A stretch of 64,000 nt of DNA. It comes from Cercis canadensis (lineage: Eukaryota > Streptophyta > Magnoliopsida > Fabales > Fabaceae). Location: contig QAOA01003799.1 of assembly GCA_003255065.1 (NCBI GenBank), forward strand, positions 529,481-593,480, in the 5' to 3' direction. Under the pieces are notes generated by a model. The model was not told the origin of the DNA. It saw only the letters and a list, made by a program, of their open reading frames with translations, and did not search any database. This document shows, one piece after another, positions 1-12,100 of the stretch. The number at the start of each line of letters is the position of its first letter. Position 1 is the first letter of the stretch. A program made the translations under genes and the position numbers.

Positions 1-202
1 ACTATATCAAGTGCAATGCATTGGTGGCTTAAGCATAACTTCACCACACCCATGTCACAATGGTAGTATCATTCGAGTGCGAATTATTGATCATTGTCCG
101 CAATGCTCTGAACTCTTCGACCTCTCTCGAGACGCTTTTGCTTTTATCGCTGATCTTAGTGCTGCCAATATCAAAATTCACTATGCCCAGGTGTTTATGT
201 AA
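1..202 (+). CDS. EG45-like domain / plant natriuretic peptide protein, 3' end only
   Basis: The reading frame is open from the window edge (codons from base 2) and stops with TAA at 200-202. It gives about 66 C-terminal residues. Visible features are a CIGG segment, PHPC, then VRIIDHCPQCSELFDLSRDAF and IHYAQV at the end. This is the end of the double-psi beta-barrel of EG45-like/plant natriuretic peptide proteins, which are small secreted relatives of expansin domain 1 and barwin. In that family this cysteine-rich half follows a signal peptide and an N-terminal half, both of which lie outside the window. Known members act in the apoplast and have been linked to water and ion balance; no enzyme activity can be read here. 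The gene is cut by the window edge and is not shown to be broken. Confidence 0.85.
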   Translation, partial: LYQVQCIGGLSITSPHPCHNGSIIRVRIIDHCPQCSELFDLSRDAFAFIADLSAANIKIHYAQVFM

Positions 203-984
203 CAAATAATAATTGCCTCCACCTACGCTTCCCAGATTTGCTGTAGCACCTTACAATCCAACATATAAACTCTATTTCCTACTTTAAATGTATGTCGAAA
301 ATACGTTCTACTTTATTTTATCAGAGTACTATCACTTGTTTATTTATTCGTTACTAAGAAAATGTTCATCAATTTCTTTAACAAAAATGCTAAATAGTCC
401 TGAAAAGCTTCAATGTGTGGGTCCAAATGAGTTATAATTGTAGTATATGTGCTAAAAAATAGCAACTAATTCTTTTTTTTTTTTTTTTTACTGAAAAAAA
501 TAGCAACNTTTTTTTTTGCTACTGAAAAAAAGAGCAACTATTATTGGGCCCAAGAATATGGATACATGGGTAGCAAGACTTGGGCCCTTGGCCATGTTAT
601 GGGTGAAAGAAAAAATCCCAAATGTGTGCGCTTATAGGAGTGGCCCAGATGTTGGTTAAATAGGAAAATGATAAAAAGGAAAGGAGGGGCCCAGTTATGA
701 ACAGTGACTAACTAGTAACTACTATTGTCCGGGCATGATAATCAGTCCAACCTTGTACACGGGCGCACACAGGCATTGATTATCTTTATAAGGTAATGAT
801 TTCTTTTGGCCATATATACGGTGAATGATAAGAACAATAATCTAGCAAAAGATTTTTATGCATAAATATATACAACCCGTAAAGGTAATTTTATTCGAGT
901 TAAAAAGAAAAAAGCTAAATAGGATTTACCATATATACAAATACTATAGTTAAGGTGTCAATTCCAAATTCTTCTTCATCAAGT

Positions 985-1045
985 AGTATTAAGATTATTT
1001 TTAAGATTTATGAATTTTATGTTTAAATTTAGAGTTATAACTAAA
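985..1045. repeat. Dispersed repeat fragment (copy A)
   Basis: The segment reading TTTATGTTTAAATTTAGAG and its flanks closely resembles 49870-49930, which reads TTTATGTTTAAATTCAGAG. Both are preceded by a similar AAG/AAA-ATTTATGA-type stretch. They are probably decayed copies of one repeat family; its class cannot be told from the two fragments. Confidence 0.4.
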
Positions 1046-1716
1046 AGTACTCAAAAAAAATTTCAAATCCTCTTTTCTCTTCTATAGTCATAGTTAAAAA
1101 ATTTACCCTATCTATCTATGAGATTACCTTTTATATGAAATAAAATATTTATATATGTCCAATTAAAAAAAAATCATTTGTATATGTACAAAAATATAAA
1201 TAAAAAAACATACAAAGATTGAGACTAAAATAATAATTGTTGGGAAAATGTATCAAGCCTTTTAAGGTTAAAGAGATTGCAAGACTTAGAATCAAATTTT
1301 AGTGTGTTTATTCTTGATGATTATAGTGTTATTATGATAATATTATTAAAAACTTAAATGTATGATATTTCTCATATAAAAATTTCTTTAAATTAAATAT
1401 ATATTATTATAATGTGAATATTGTAAATAATAATGCCCAAGCTTAGTTCAAATTTTCTTTGGAAAATCCAGCAGAAAAAGGATAAATATTAAACTAGGAA
1501 TAATACAATCATGTGACTAGGGGTGAGCCAAAAGGGGCGGTTGGTTCATTTGAAGCCACGAGAAATAAAATAAAAAAAAAATTGAGAAAATTGGNATAAA
1601 ATAAAAAAAAAAAATGAGAAAATTGGGCATTGGAGATGCCATAAACTTGGATAAATCTCAAGTCACAAGTCACAACACAATAGCATCCCCATGTTTTCCT
1701 GGTCACGGTCACTCCC

Positions 1717-1896
1717 GGGAAGAGATCCAGTCATGTTAACTTGAGTCATATTGCTTAGATCTAAGGCGTCTATTCTATTTAAGGTCATTTCAACCATTAA
1801 AACACATTAATATTTAATGGTTGAAATGAGCTTTAATGAAATGGACGGCTCAGATCTGAGCAACATGACTCGAGTGACATGACTGGATCCAAATCC
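1717..1896. mobile_element. Foldback Mutator-type MITE, copy 1
   Basis: This 180-bp element is one long imperfect palindrome, with arms of about 84 nt around a loop of about 10 nt near 1799-1811. It is flanked by a perfect 9-bp target duplication, GTCACTCCC at 1708-1716 and 1897-1905. The ends read GGGAAGAGATCCAGTCATG on the left and, reverse-complemented, GGATTTGGATCCAGTCATG on the right. It has no coding capacity. A 9-bp duplication with long terminal inverted repeats is typical of Mutator-like non-autonomous elements, although hAT-type elements (8 bp) must be kept in mind. The second copy at 7698-7877 differs at five positions. Confidence 0.9.
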
Positions 1897-3399
1897 GTCA
1901 CTCCCACGAGTGACAAGGCTACCTGTACCCTCTTAAAACGGCTAAATACCCGTAATAGCCACAATTTTATCATTTGTGATTTGGCAATTGTCTCTCCAAT
2001 TCAATTCATCACCACCATCCATTTGTATTCTTTGCATGCTTATCGATCACATATCGTCACTAAACAAAATTATACAGCAAAAACTCTCAAGTTACTCTTC
2101 TATAATCCAAAACATACGCAAGAACTTGATGGAACAATTCTAGATATATATATAAAATTGGCAAGTCTCCTGGGTTTTCTTCTCTCTTGCATCTTGTAGC
2201 TGATATTGTTGTTGCTATTTAGGTGCTTGCCATCTTACCTATGTTCTTGTGCATGCGACACGTATATGCAAAGTGGGTCAGTGTATTTATTTGTTTTGAG
2301 AGCATCCCGGTGTTTGTAAAAATTGCGAATCTGTCCCAACAATTGTTATTCAACCAAGAAAATTGAAGGGTTGGATAAATGAAGGGTTGGGTTAGGTACT
2401 GCAAATAACACCAGACAGTGGCATCCAACCGTTTCCGTGACCATATTAACATCAGCTTTTAATGTTATAGCCCCTCACTGCTTCTTTTCCATTTCCAACC
2501 CCTTGAAACTTGTTTCTATTAAATGCAATGCGTGTATCCGCAAGTGCCTTACTTCCCTATTTCCCCAAAGCCTTCTAATCCCTGAAAATTGATTGAAAGG
2601 AAAGAGGAAAGAGGTTCAATTCGAATTTGAATTCCAATTCCCATTTGAGTAATTATCATCAAAGCTTCCAGATACTGTATTAATTGGGGGATCCACAAAG
2701 ACACATACATCATACATGCCTTTCCCCCAAACATTACTCTTTCACTACGTCTTTTTCTGCTATCTAACTACGTTGAAATTTCCTTCACGAAACAAGTTAA
2801 AACTTGAAATGGATATAGAGATGCTATAACACAGAAAAACAAGAAAGAAGAAAACATAAAATGTGAGTCAAGTCAAACATCAAGGAGTAAAAGATGTTTT
2901 TTATTTTTTTCCTACTTGTTTTTGACAACCGACATGGAGAACTTACAGTTTTGGTAGAAAATTGTTTTCAATGAATTTCGTTATTTATAGTACTATTGGA
3001 CAAAAACAAAAATCGAAAGTTCTGTGGATTTTGACTCGATTGTTCTTTCATGTATTCTTGGAAAATTGCTGGTAATGAGAACCATGTAGTATCTAGTGAA
3101 ATTTGCAATTGATTTGTAGAATTATGTGAACACTTAACAGGAAAATCAAGAAGGGGAAAACAAAAGAATCTCTCACATTTTTCCCTACAGGGGAAGTAGC
3201 TTCACATTCAATGGAACAGAAACAACTCGATATGTGAAAACTTAATGCAGAAATAGTTATTCAACAAACATTTCATTTCTCTTTTTCCTTTTCTCTTGCA
3301 TCTTTCTACCACTGATATTCTACTTCTATAATTCAGAACTATAAAATCGAAGAAAAAATGGTTCAAAAGAAACCAAAAAAAATAAAAAATAAAAGGAAG

Positions 3400-4887
3400 C
3401 TAGGAGTTGGATGCAGAGGATGAGTGAATAACCTTGTTCTGTCTACCCGTAAGCCAAAGCAGAGTCCTTCGTGCAAAAGAAGGTGCTCTTGCCTGAGAAT
3501 CCATACTATAACAGCTCTGATTTTCGTCGTCATAGCCGTATTCACTTGCTCCATTTTCCCACTTGACAATATCCATTTCAGAAATAGTACTCCTTGTGTC
3601 AAATTTCTCATTCTTGCTTTTAAAATCATCTGTAGCAACGACATTTCCCTGCGCAGGGAACCGGAACGAAACAGCTCTTCTGGATCCTTCAGCCACTTCA
3701 TTTGGCTTATCCTTCTTCCCCCTCAGCCAAATCTTGGAAATTGAGAAACTCTCTTTTCTGCTACTCCCAATAGCAGCTCCATTGGCATTACCAGAACTCC
3801 CAACCCCATAAACGTCGACGCTTCTAGTTCCATCAAAAGCTGCGAACTTGAAATCTCTTCTGGATTCACAGTCACATTCTGACATTGCAAGTCTTTGGCC
3901 AGGTGTTAATGGTAAAGCAGGCTTCTTACTTGGCTGCTTTTTCACTGGGGTTCTTATGGGTACCTGCAGTGACGAATTCTCGTCCATAACATAAGCAAAG
4001 GACCCCATAGAGAAGCACCTTCTTGCATCTGCATTGCTATCGCTGCTGCTTTCGCCACCATCCACACTCCTGAACTTCCCCAGCTTCACAGTGACTACTT
4101 TTTCCATTGAATCCACCGCTATGATTGGATCAGTACTTTCATTTGAACTCAAATCACCCGATTTATGAGCCAAATCCACACGGGTTGACCCAAATTCGTT
4201 TTCTCCACGGCAACCCAGATGGGAATTTGCTGTTATTACTGAACTGCTTCTGCCAATAGCAGCCTCTCTTTCTGGGACAATCTCTCTTGAACTCTCACTC
4301 CCAGATTCTAGGACAAGAACAATGGGGGAACAGCTATTGTTTGAAGAGAAATCAGGGAGCAAGTTAGCTCTACAAAGAGGGCAAGTAGAGTGGGAAAGGA
4401 GCCAAGTATCTATACACTCCATGTGAAAGGCATGGCTACATTTAGGTAACAATCTGAGCTTATCTTCAGGCTCGAATTCACACAAACAAACAGCACAATC
4501 AAATGGGTTCTTTAATCCTATAATGGTTTTGTAATTGAAGACAGGGAGGGTGTCTATGAAGGACTGGTCAACCCCAGCATCATGGAGGTGGAAGAGTTGC
4601 TGCAATTGCCCTTGAAGAGCAGTCACATTATCTAAATCATCTGCCTCTCTACTAGAAGGTCTCCATAGGAATCTAACAAGAAGGTGAAGCAAACCAGAAA
4701 CGAAGAAAACAATGGCCAGAATTATAATGATGAGTAGTATACTAGGACTCACCTTGTCGTTTAAATTGAACCCATCAGATCGAAAGGTGGGAGGTGAAGT
4801 TGGGGTTGGCTGAGAAAGAAAATATGGTGGCTGCTCTGAGGGACGCACAAAGGCGTTTCCTTTAACTTGGAGAAGAATTCTGCCCAT
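3400..4887 (-). CDS. ATL13: RING-H2 finger E3 ubiquitin ligase, ATL13-like
   Basis: Intronless frame of 495 residues, as usual for ATL ligases. The first in-frame ATG is at 4887; the frame extends a little further upstream but only with non-ATG codons. A Pro/Ser-rich N terminus is followed by a membrane segment at about 49-72 (SILLIIIILAIVFFVSGLLH), and the ATL-type GLD-like motif is at GVDQSFIDTLP. The RING-H2 has C131, C134, C150, H152, H155, C158, C169 and C172, with NPFDCAVC in front. The C-terminal half keeps the ATL13-specific blocks RRCFSMGSF, SISKIWLRGKK and SFARRTLLWLTGRQNKV. The protein is expected to sit in a membrane with a cytosolic RING and to pass ubiquitin from an E2 to unknown targets. 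The gene runs opposite to the EG45-like gene. Assignment to the ATL13 branch rests on recalled similarity along the whole length. Confidence 0.93.
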   Translation of the reverse strand: MGRILLQVKGNAFVRPSEQPPYFLSQPTPTSPPTFRSDGFNLNDKVSPSILLIIIILAIVFFVSGLLHLLVRFLWRPSSREADDLDNVTALQGQLQQLFHLHDAGVDQSFIDTLPVFNYKTIIGLKNPFDCAVCLCEFEPEDKLRLLPKCSHAFHMECIDTWLLSHSTCPLCRANLLPDFSSNNSCSPIVLVLESGSESSREIVPEREAAIGRSSSVITANSHLGCRGENEFGSTRVDLAHKSGDLSSNESTDPIIAVDSMEKVVTVKLGKFRSVDGGESSSDSNADARRCFSMGSFAYVMDENSSLQVPIRTPVKKQPSKKPALPLTPGQRLAMSECDCESRRDFKFAAFDGTRSVDVYGVGSSGNANGAAIGSSRKESFSISKIWLRGKKDKPNEVAEGSRRAVSFRFPAQGNVVATDDFKSKNEKFDTRSTISEMDIVKWENGASEYGYDDENQSCYSMDSQARAPSFARRTLLWLTGRQNKVIHSSSASNS

Positions 4888-4907
4888 TTTGCGCCAATGG
4901 AGTCTCA

Positions 4908-7697
4908 CAACTCACCAAAAATTGAAACTTGAAGATCTCATCTAGTGGTGCCACTGGGAGAAATGAGAACAAGTGGAGAAGGTGAAGAAATCAAATGCAG
5001 CTTTTTTCGGTTCAATATCATGTGGCAGGGGAAATTATAACTAGCCTTTTTGATGGAGACAAAGCTTTGTTTTTACTGTGAAAATAAACTATAGACTATG
5101 GACTCTGCAAGTCAAACAAGGGGTGAAGAGAGATATATCAAGCAGAGGAGAACTCAAATGGGAAACAAGAGGAAAAAAATAAAACTGAGATTCACAAGGG
5201 AGGCGTTCAAAAAGAAGTCATAAATCCGTCACAGCGCAAAATTTAATGAAATTGGAAATCATTTTTTTCCCTAATAAATGAAATTGGATCTTATAATTAT
5301 TACCCTGCATAGTTCCGTAAGTCCTAAAATTACCATTGGTGGTAAAACGTTTTATTAATTGCGATAATTTCATCAAACGCAAGTCCTGCTGGGTTGACTT
5401 CAAGGGATTCATAGCATCAACCCCAATGCCTAATTAATACTAACCTACTAAAGAAATTATAAATGAATGTCATTTGTCAGAAGAAAACAATATGCATTCC
5501 TTGATTTGATTTGGAAATCTGAACCCTGCGGGTTTTCTTTTCAAATATTTAAGTTTTCTTTGGCTCTGATCACATTCTTCTCATTTCTTCTATTCCATTT
5601 CCAATCTGGAGGTGTCTGGTCCCAGAACTCACTTGAACAGGGACAAAACAAAAGGTAGAAAATCACAAAGTCTTGAGAGATAAAGAGATAGGACATCTAG
5701 AAAGAATAGAAGAAGGAAGCATAGGATACAGTGTACTGTTAGTAAATGTTGTATTAAAAAAGTGACAAGAAATTTTTTAAGAAAAATAACTAAAAAAGGG
5801 GTCTTTCTGGACTCCATGGCCTGGGAAGTGGCCCTTTATTTTAACTTTTCTCATGGTGGATTCTAGTACCAACTTTCTAAGCAGCTCCATAAAGCGGAGT
5901 CAATGAAGGAACCAAACACCTTCATGGAAGAAGGGTCTTCGCTTTTATGTTTCTATAGTGAACACACTCTACTTTGTTTGAGGAGGCCTAATAAATTCAA
6001 AAGAGAAGCAGAATCGATTCCAGCACAAAGTGAAAAAACAAAAGATGATAAAAGGTACTTATATGTCATGTACTAATCATTTTTCATAGGCTTTGCACCA
6101 AAGGGAAACAGTACCACCTCTTCGCAGTGATTAAGATTCTTCCTTTATTGCTTTCTTTTCCTTCTTGTTTCTTAAATTGTAACAGTGACTAAATAGAGGG
6201 AGATTTGAGCATAACTTATACACAGTGCCAGAAGTGTAAAGTCATAGACATGGTCGAAACTGAAGCATATCTAGCATGTTTCCAGTTACAACTACCCCCG
6301 CCAAATTCCTGCGTTATTCTCAATAGTTGATATTGAAACAAGAAACATAAACATAAGTTAAACAAGTACAACAATTTTGTTTTTTACTGTCTACTGAATT
6401 CTTTTTGACAAAAAAGAAAATCACATTTTTTTGTAACTTAACATACTTCTTAAGAAACTATTTGTACTGAAAAAAAAAGTTTCAGTATGAGGGACCAATT
6501 TTGAGGCATTGAATGGATCGTCCTCTTATGGATGATGAGTGAATGTCTGTTAGACGGGTGTAGCATGTGGCTCTTTATTGCTGAGGGAGAGAAGATGAAG
6601 GCTCTTCATCAGTTTAAACTTTTAAGGAATAAAGAAATGGAAGTGGGAGCAGCAGCTGCAGCAGCATTAAGGCGAATTGACGACTTGGTGAGAAGTTAAC
6701 TAGGCTTGGTCTTGGTGTCAATGAAACTCCATGGTCCCACAGTTACTGTACAGAATAGGAACAATGAGAAAATATGAGAACTGGAGGCATTATAGCCAAG
6801 TCAAAGTTATAATGTGTCTTAGCTCGATGCATTATTACATGAAAAGGGCACTTCAACCAATAATCCTTTATCGTTATTTAAATGCCAAACACATTATTTA
6901 TTTATTAATGATAAATGATAATGAATGATGGTATTGATTGATATGAATAAAAACAGGTGGATTCGGTAGCAGGTAGGGAAGGGATGAGAGGAGAAAATTG
7001 TCTCTATCTGGGTTAAGACCTAAGAGTTCATCTAAGTGTCAACTAAGTCAAATGTTTATTAGCCTTATTTCACGCACTTGATATTGATTAGCATGTTCGG
7101 TTTTATTCCTGACATCTCTCAAAATCAATTCTAGGATGCTCCTCATATAAATTCAGCTAAATTTGGCACCTTGAAAAACAATCTTATCCCTTTTGAAATA
7201 TGACACTGTTCTTTTAATATATTGGTGTGATATATATGAACTCAAGTTAGAGTCTTGACTATATGCACTTATTCTTTCCAAGCCTTAACAAATAAGGTTG
7301 AAAATACGATATGTGACCTCAAGGCAGAGTCTTGACTATAACTCTCTAATTATTAATTAAGTCAATGATTAGGTCTTTGGAGTAGAAAATAACATATTAA
7401 TAACTTTTGGGGTCACCTACTACTTGCTTTTAAAGAATTTGACACATGGTTGTTTACTTAGATGATATGCATACACGGAGACTTAAGAAAATCAATTCTA
7501 TTAAAAATTAATTTACTAATCTATGTGTATGACTCTCTAAAGGTTATTATCATTAAGCTTAATCTAGAATGCACTCAATTTGAATAAGGCAAAATCAGGT
7601 TGTTGGGTTCGCTGGCTTTTGGTCTGATAATTATCAGATTTTTTTTGCGAGGTTGGTGAGCGTGGGAACGGAAGACAGGGCTCTATACGCCAAAGTG
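4908..7697. other. Intergenic: upstream region of the ATL13-like gene
   Basis: This holds the promoter and leader of the minus-strand ATL13-like gene (immediately above 4887), followed by AT-rich DNA without a supported gene. A short CAGCAGCTGCAGCAGC run lies near 6649-6665. The open frames at 5467-5658 and 6731-6928 have no recognisable domains. Confidence 0.5.
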
Positions 7698-7877
7698 GGG
7701 AAGAGATCCAGTCATGTTAACTTGAGTCATGTTGCTTAGATCTAAGCCGTCTATTCTATTTAAGATCATTTCAACCATTAAAACACATTAATATTTAATG
7801 GTTGAAATGAGCTTTAATGAAATGGACGGCTCAGATCTGAGTAACATGACTCAAGTGACATGACTGGATCCAAATCC
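7698..7877. mobile_element. Foldback Mutator-type MITE, copy 2
   Basis: This is the second copy of the 180-bp palindromic element, in the same orientation as copy 1. It is flanked by a perfect 9-bp target duplication of different sequence, GCCAAAGTG at 7689-7697 and 7878-7886, so the two copies inserted independently. It differs from copy 1 at only five of 180 positions by eye (about 97% identity). The whole element could fold into a single hairpin if transcribed. Confidence 0.9.
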
Positions 7878-7886
7878 GCCAAAGTG

Positions 7887-10800
7887 AATGTTAATCTGAG
7901 ACTTGATTTTCTAGTGACCTTAGAAGATGTTTTCTCACAATGCTTTGGTACCCTGTCTAAGGTACAATGGAACAAAGCTTTATTTATTTGTTATTTTTTA
8001 ATGTTGATAAATTTAATTTGCTATCTAATGTGTCATTCTATTTGTTTTGACGTAATCTATAGTATTTTTACAAACATGCATGCTCGGTAAACTTCAAAGT
8101 AATTTTTTTAATTAAAATAGAGTATGACATGATTTAGTATTAAAAATAGGATAACTTCAAGTTTTCATTCTAAAATATAATGTATCAAACAGCATAAAGA
8201 CATTTTCATGCCTCCAAATTTTACCCAACACATGATCAGAGTATTGATTGTTGCTTGATGAAATACAAACAAAGCTTCTTCTTTTTTTTTTTTTTTTTTT
8301 TTTATGACTCTAGCTTGGCTTTGGTATCTATATATGAGATTATGTGATAAAAAGAAATGTTGACACGTGATTCAGATTTTGACTTAAAGGTTTGAGTTAA
8401 TTTGATACTAGTTTATAATAAAATGGTAGTAATATATTTTTGGCTCAAAATATTTGAAAATTTTGGAACTCGAGGAGAAGTTGCCTATGGTATCATAGGA
8501 AAGGAAAGTCAACTATATGATAGACATAATCTCGGATAGAAATGAGATTTGAGTATCATAGAAAATGAAATATCCAGAAATTCAAAAGCGATAGTCAGAG
8601 ATCCAAGATGGTTGAACATGTATAACTAACCCAATCAAACATACTCATAAATAACTACTTCTTTGTCCCATATGTGTTCATGTCAAATATTAGCTGTTTC
8701 CATGTTGTACTTAAGTGAAGAAAACCGAGGAATTAATGTGAAAAGAACGTTGGAGAGAACAAACACGAATGACTATGATGCGCATGTGCCAACAGATTCA
8801 TCTGTTCTGTAATTGTTATGAAACCTAAACCAACGTAGTAATGTTTCTCAAACTATATGCTTCCTTTCTTGCGGGGATTTTGCCTCCACTTTCAGATCAC
8901 ACAAAGTCCATACATGATCCAATAATATATCATTATTATTCAAATAATTTCACACTCTCAGCATAGCAATAATATATTTTCTATATCCATTCAAAAATTA
9001 TAAAAATCTCCTTCACTTTGGACCAACTGTACTACTAACTTTACATAATTGCTTTCTGATATTCGTATACTTTTTCATATATACCTCAAGTCGCCAATAG
9101 TTCAGTTCATGTGCAATTGTGCACAATGCCTGCGATGCTTTATTTTTTTTGGTTGGCTTGTTATTTCAGCTGAGAAATTAAACTTAGTAATGGCCCAACT
9201 AAATTGGGCTTATTTTAGAAATTTAAACGGTTAGGTGCCCAGCTTTATACAGCATGGCCCAAAAATATAACGCGGCCCAAGAAAAACCATGCCGTGGATT
9301 TTCCAAGTTGAAGTTGAGTCCAGAATAGTGATAATGGGTTCAAACTAAACTATAGCTCGTGGACAGCAAGTTAGAAAACCACTATAAATCGCTAATCAAT
9401 CTTTTATTAAATTACGGATGTTTATTAGATATTTTATTGTATGTTATATTATATAATAATAGTTAATGTGTGAATAACATATATATAAATTAATTATTTT
9501 AAATTTGTTTGAGAAAATAAAATTAATTAATTTTATATCAAATAAAATATAAAAATTACGTATGTTTGCCACGTAAATATAAATTAATATACATATGTAA
9601 TATTATAAAATTATCGTTAAATCATGCATACAAATTATACATTTTTTTTTTATATGAGGACACGAAAGTTTGATCCTGAATTCTTGTAAATTACTTAAAT
9701 CTTTTATTACTAAATTATACTTAGTGACTTCTATAAATATTCTTAATCACTCTACATCTAATAATTTTAATTAAAGTTCTATCTAAGTTTTATAGTTAAT
9801 AAATCATTTGGATAAATGTGTCAACTTGAAAAATTCTTTCAGCTTCGTTCCTCTCACTAATGCCTCAATGAGTTTTGACTGAATGATGAAGAATTCTCTG
9901 CAAAAAAAAATACAATATTTGAGGACGGAAATATATCTAGTGATCAGATGTACCATAATCTCAATCTGAGCCTGAATTTGAAATACCTGAAGTTATTCTA
10001 CATGTAAACTATTTTATATATCTTCCAATTGCTAGCAGTATCACAATCAGATTCGGCGATTACAAGAGTAATCCAGGAGGTAGAGTCCAGATGTATATTT
10101 TTAATGGACGGATTGGGTTTTGATTATTTTGAATATGACGTTTAAGTTTAACAGTTAAAAAATGTTATAAAATGCCCTAGTAAATAACGCAAAAGAAAAC
10201 GTTAATATAATATTTTATCATCTCAAAAACTCAAAACAAGAAGGGAAAGTGCTTTTCTGAGTTTACATGATGTACGAGTGTTGTGCCAAATCATGCGGAG
10301 AGACACGTCACAGCTCAAACAATAGGATTCTGTTCTGCGGTTGGACCATAATGGAGGTTGCAATCATTCTGTTTCTTTTATCATCTCAACACTTGTTTAC
10401 CTTATTGCACCAATTTTTGCATTACCACAATTGCCAAATTCGGTGTGAAACTAATGTCTTCTAACTAGTCCTCAATCATTGGATGTTGTTGACTGACTAA
10501 ATGGATTTTCTTTTTTATTTTTATTTTTTTTGTTTCTTGGGTCTCTATTTAAGTAGCCAAGTGGGCGAACACGACTCACTGTTTAGAAATTTTTTATCAT
10601 AAAAAAAATCATTGGATATTCTTCAGTTCGTCAATAACAAATAAAAATAATAATTTATATGAAAAATTAAAAAAAAAAAAAATTTCATTATAAAAGGGTT
10701 GAAGTCAATTCATATGAGCTTTATATTTAAACTAAAAGTTATAGCATAAACCACAAAAATAAAATTTACTATCTCAAAGACAATTCTAAATTCAATTTAT

Positions 10801-12100
10801 GCTATCAATAGACAATATAATCTGAATAATATATATTTGAGGTTTTCAAGGAAATAAATTTTAGAAAGAAGCAACATTTGCAATGTTTCATGAAAGTCTG
10901 GAAAAGAAAGTTATATAATTTTCTGGTGCTTCAGCGAGGGTGTCAATTTTAGTGTGATTCCACCCTTGGTAAGATCCATTTTAAAGATATAGAACTGATA
11001 TGAAGATGAGAGTTAAGACAAAATAAATTATTACTATTAATTATTATTGGAAAAAAAAGACAAAGAACTTTGCAAAAAATACATGATATAGTCGGTGGAA
11101 TTTCAATCACATTTTTCTTTACAAGAAAGAAAGGCAAATGGTATAGTTTTGTGATTATTCCATGACAACAAAAACAGGAAGGGTTCCAAGTGTCCCACCT
11201 CCATTGGTTTAAACAAAGCACACAACACTAGCTACGCATCATTCACAAACATGCTGTCTTAACACATTATTGGTGCTTCTTGGCCCCTTTTGCTTTCTGT
11301 TCCTCGGAAATTTTCTTGTTGGCATGACATGATTATTAGGGGTTACGATTTAAAGAATTTCTGCAGCTCCCCTTGCTTTATTGAGCTGAAAAAAGGGGTA
11401 AAATCCTTTTCTTTTTCTGGTTTTATGGCCTGATGATCTATCAAAATCAAAATCAAAATCAAAATACTAACTAGTAATTTTCATGTGGGAGAGATAACAA
11501 AGAAGGGTAATAATCCGTGAAGGGGATAAAAAGAGTGTGAAGGAGATGAGTCAGCTGCCAACTGGCCTTAGGAATTTTTCCTCCGCAAAAAGAGGGACAG
11601 AGAAAGTAGCCACCCCAACTACCAAGTTGACTCACTAATAATACCCAATCATGGAGACAACAACGCTTTTGTTCAAGGCTAGCTATTGTTGGTTGAAGCT
11701 ACAGTGAAAAGTCGCTTTCTCCAATAACATCTGCTTCTCTTCTGGATATTTTATTTATCTGTCTTCTTTATTTTTAGCAAATTCCAGTTTAAGAAAAAAA
11801 TATTTCCTCGTAATCATCCTTGCGATTCAATTCCCATCTTTCTTGGGCTAATGTGGCTTTGATCAATATTATCCCCCGCGAAAGCAGGTTTTCTTTCTGG
11901 GTTATGATCCTTCAAAGCAAAATTTGCAGATTCGTATCTCTGAAGGGAAACTTACTGGTGTGGGGGTAGGGGATTTTGATCTCTTGTGGTTGTGGGATAT
12001 ACAGACAAGGTACTGTAAACATAATTAATTGGCGGAAATCTGGAAGCTGGCGATTCCAAGTTTCATTCTTTCAAAGAATATTTGGAAGCGAGGGTATGGT
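7887..12100. other. Intergenic, AT-rich, before the XBAT32-like gene
   Basis: No supported gene. Landmarks are a poly-T tract near 8282-8303, a cluster of GGCCCA/TGGGCC-type motifs at about 9190-9285 resembling site II (TCP-binding) promoter elements but without a gene beside it, a very AT-rich stretch at 9400-9620, and four tandem ATCAAA-type hexamers near 11443-11465. The last part is probably promoter of the XBAT32-like gene. Confidence 0.5.

Larger units (their letters stand above)
203..3399. other. Intergenic, AT-rich, with one foldback MITE
   Basis: No supported gene lies between the EG45-like and ATL13-like genes. The stretch holds homopolymer runs, two single-N joins (508 and 1595) flanked by near-identical sequence, a 180-bp foldback element at 1717-1896, and a dispersed repeat fragment near 985-1045. 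Short open frames here (for example 2219-2452 and 2549-2734) match no family I recognise and have no splice context. Confidence 0.6.

Noticed and set aside
2219-2734. Minus-strand frames possibly downstream of the ATL13-like gene
   Set aside because: The ATL13-like frame ends cleanly at 3400 with the conserved C terminus; these frames have no homology or splice link.
4888-4908. Seven extra residues at the ATL13-like start
   Set aside because: The upstream start codon would be GTG. The first ATG is at 4887.
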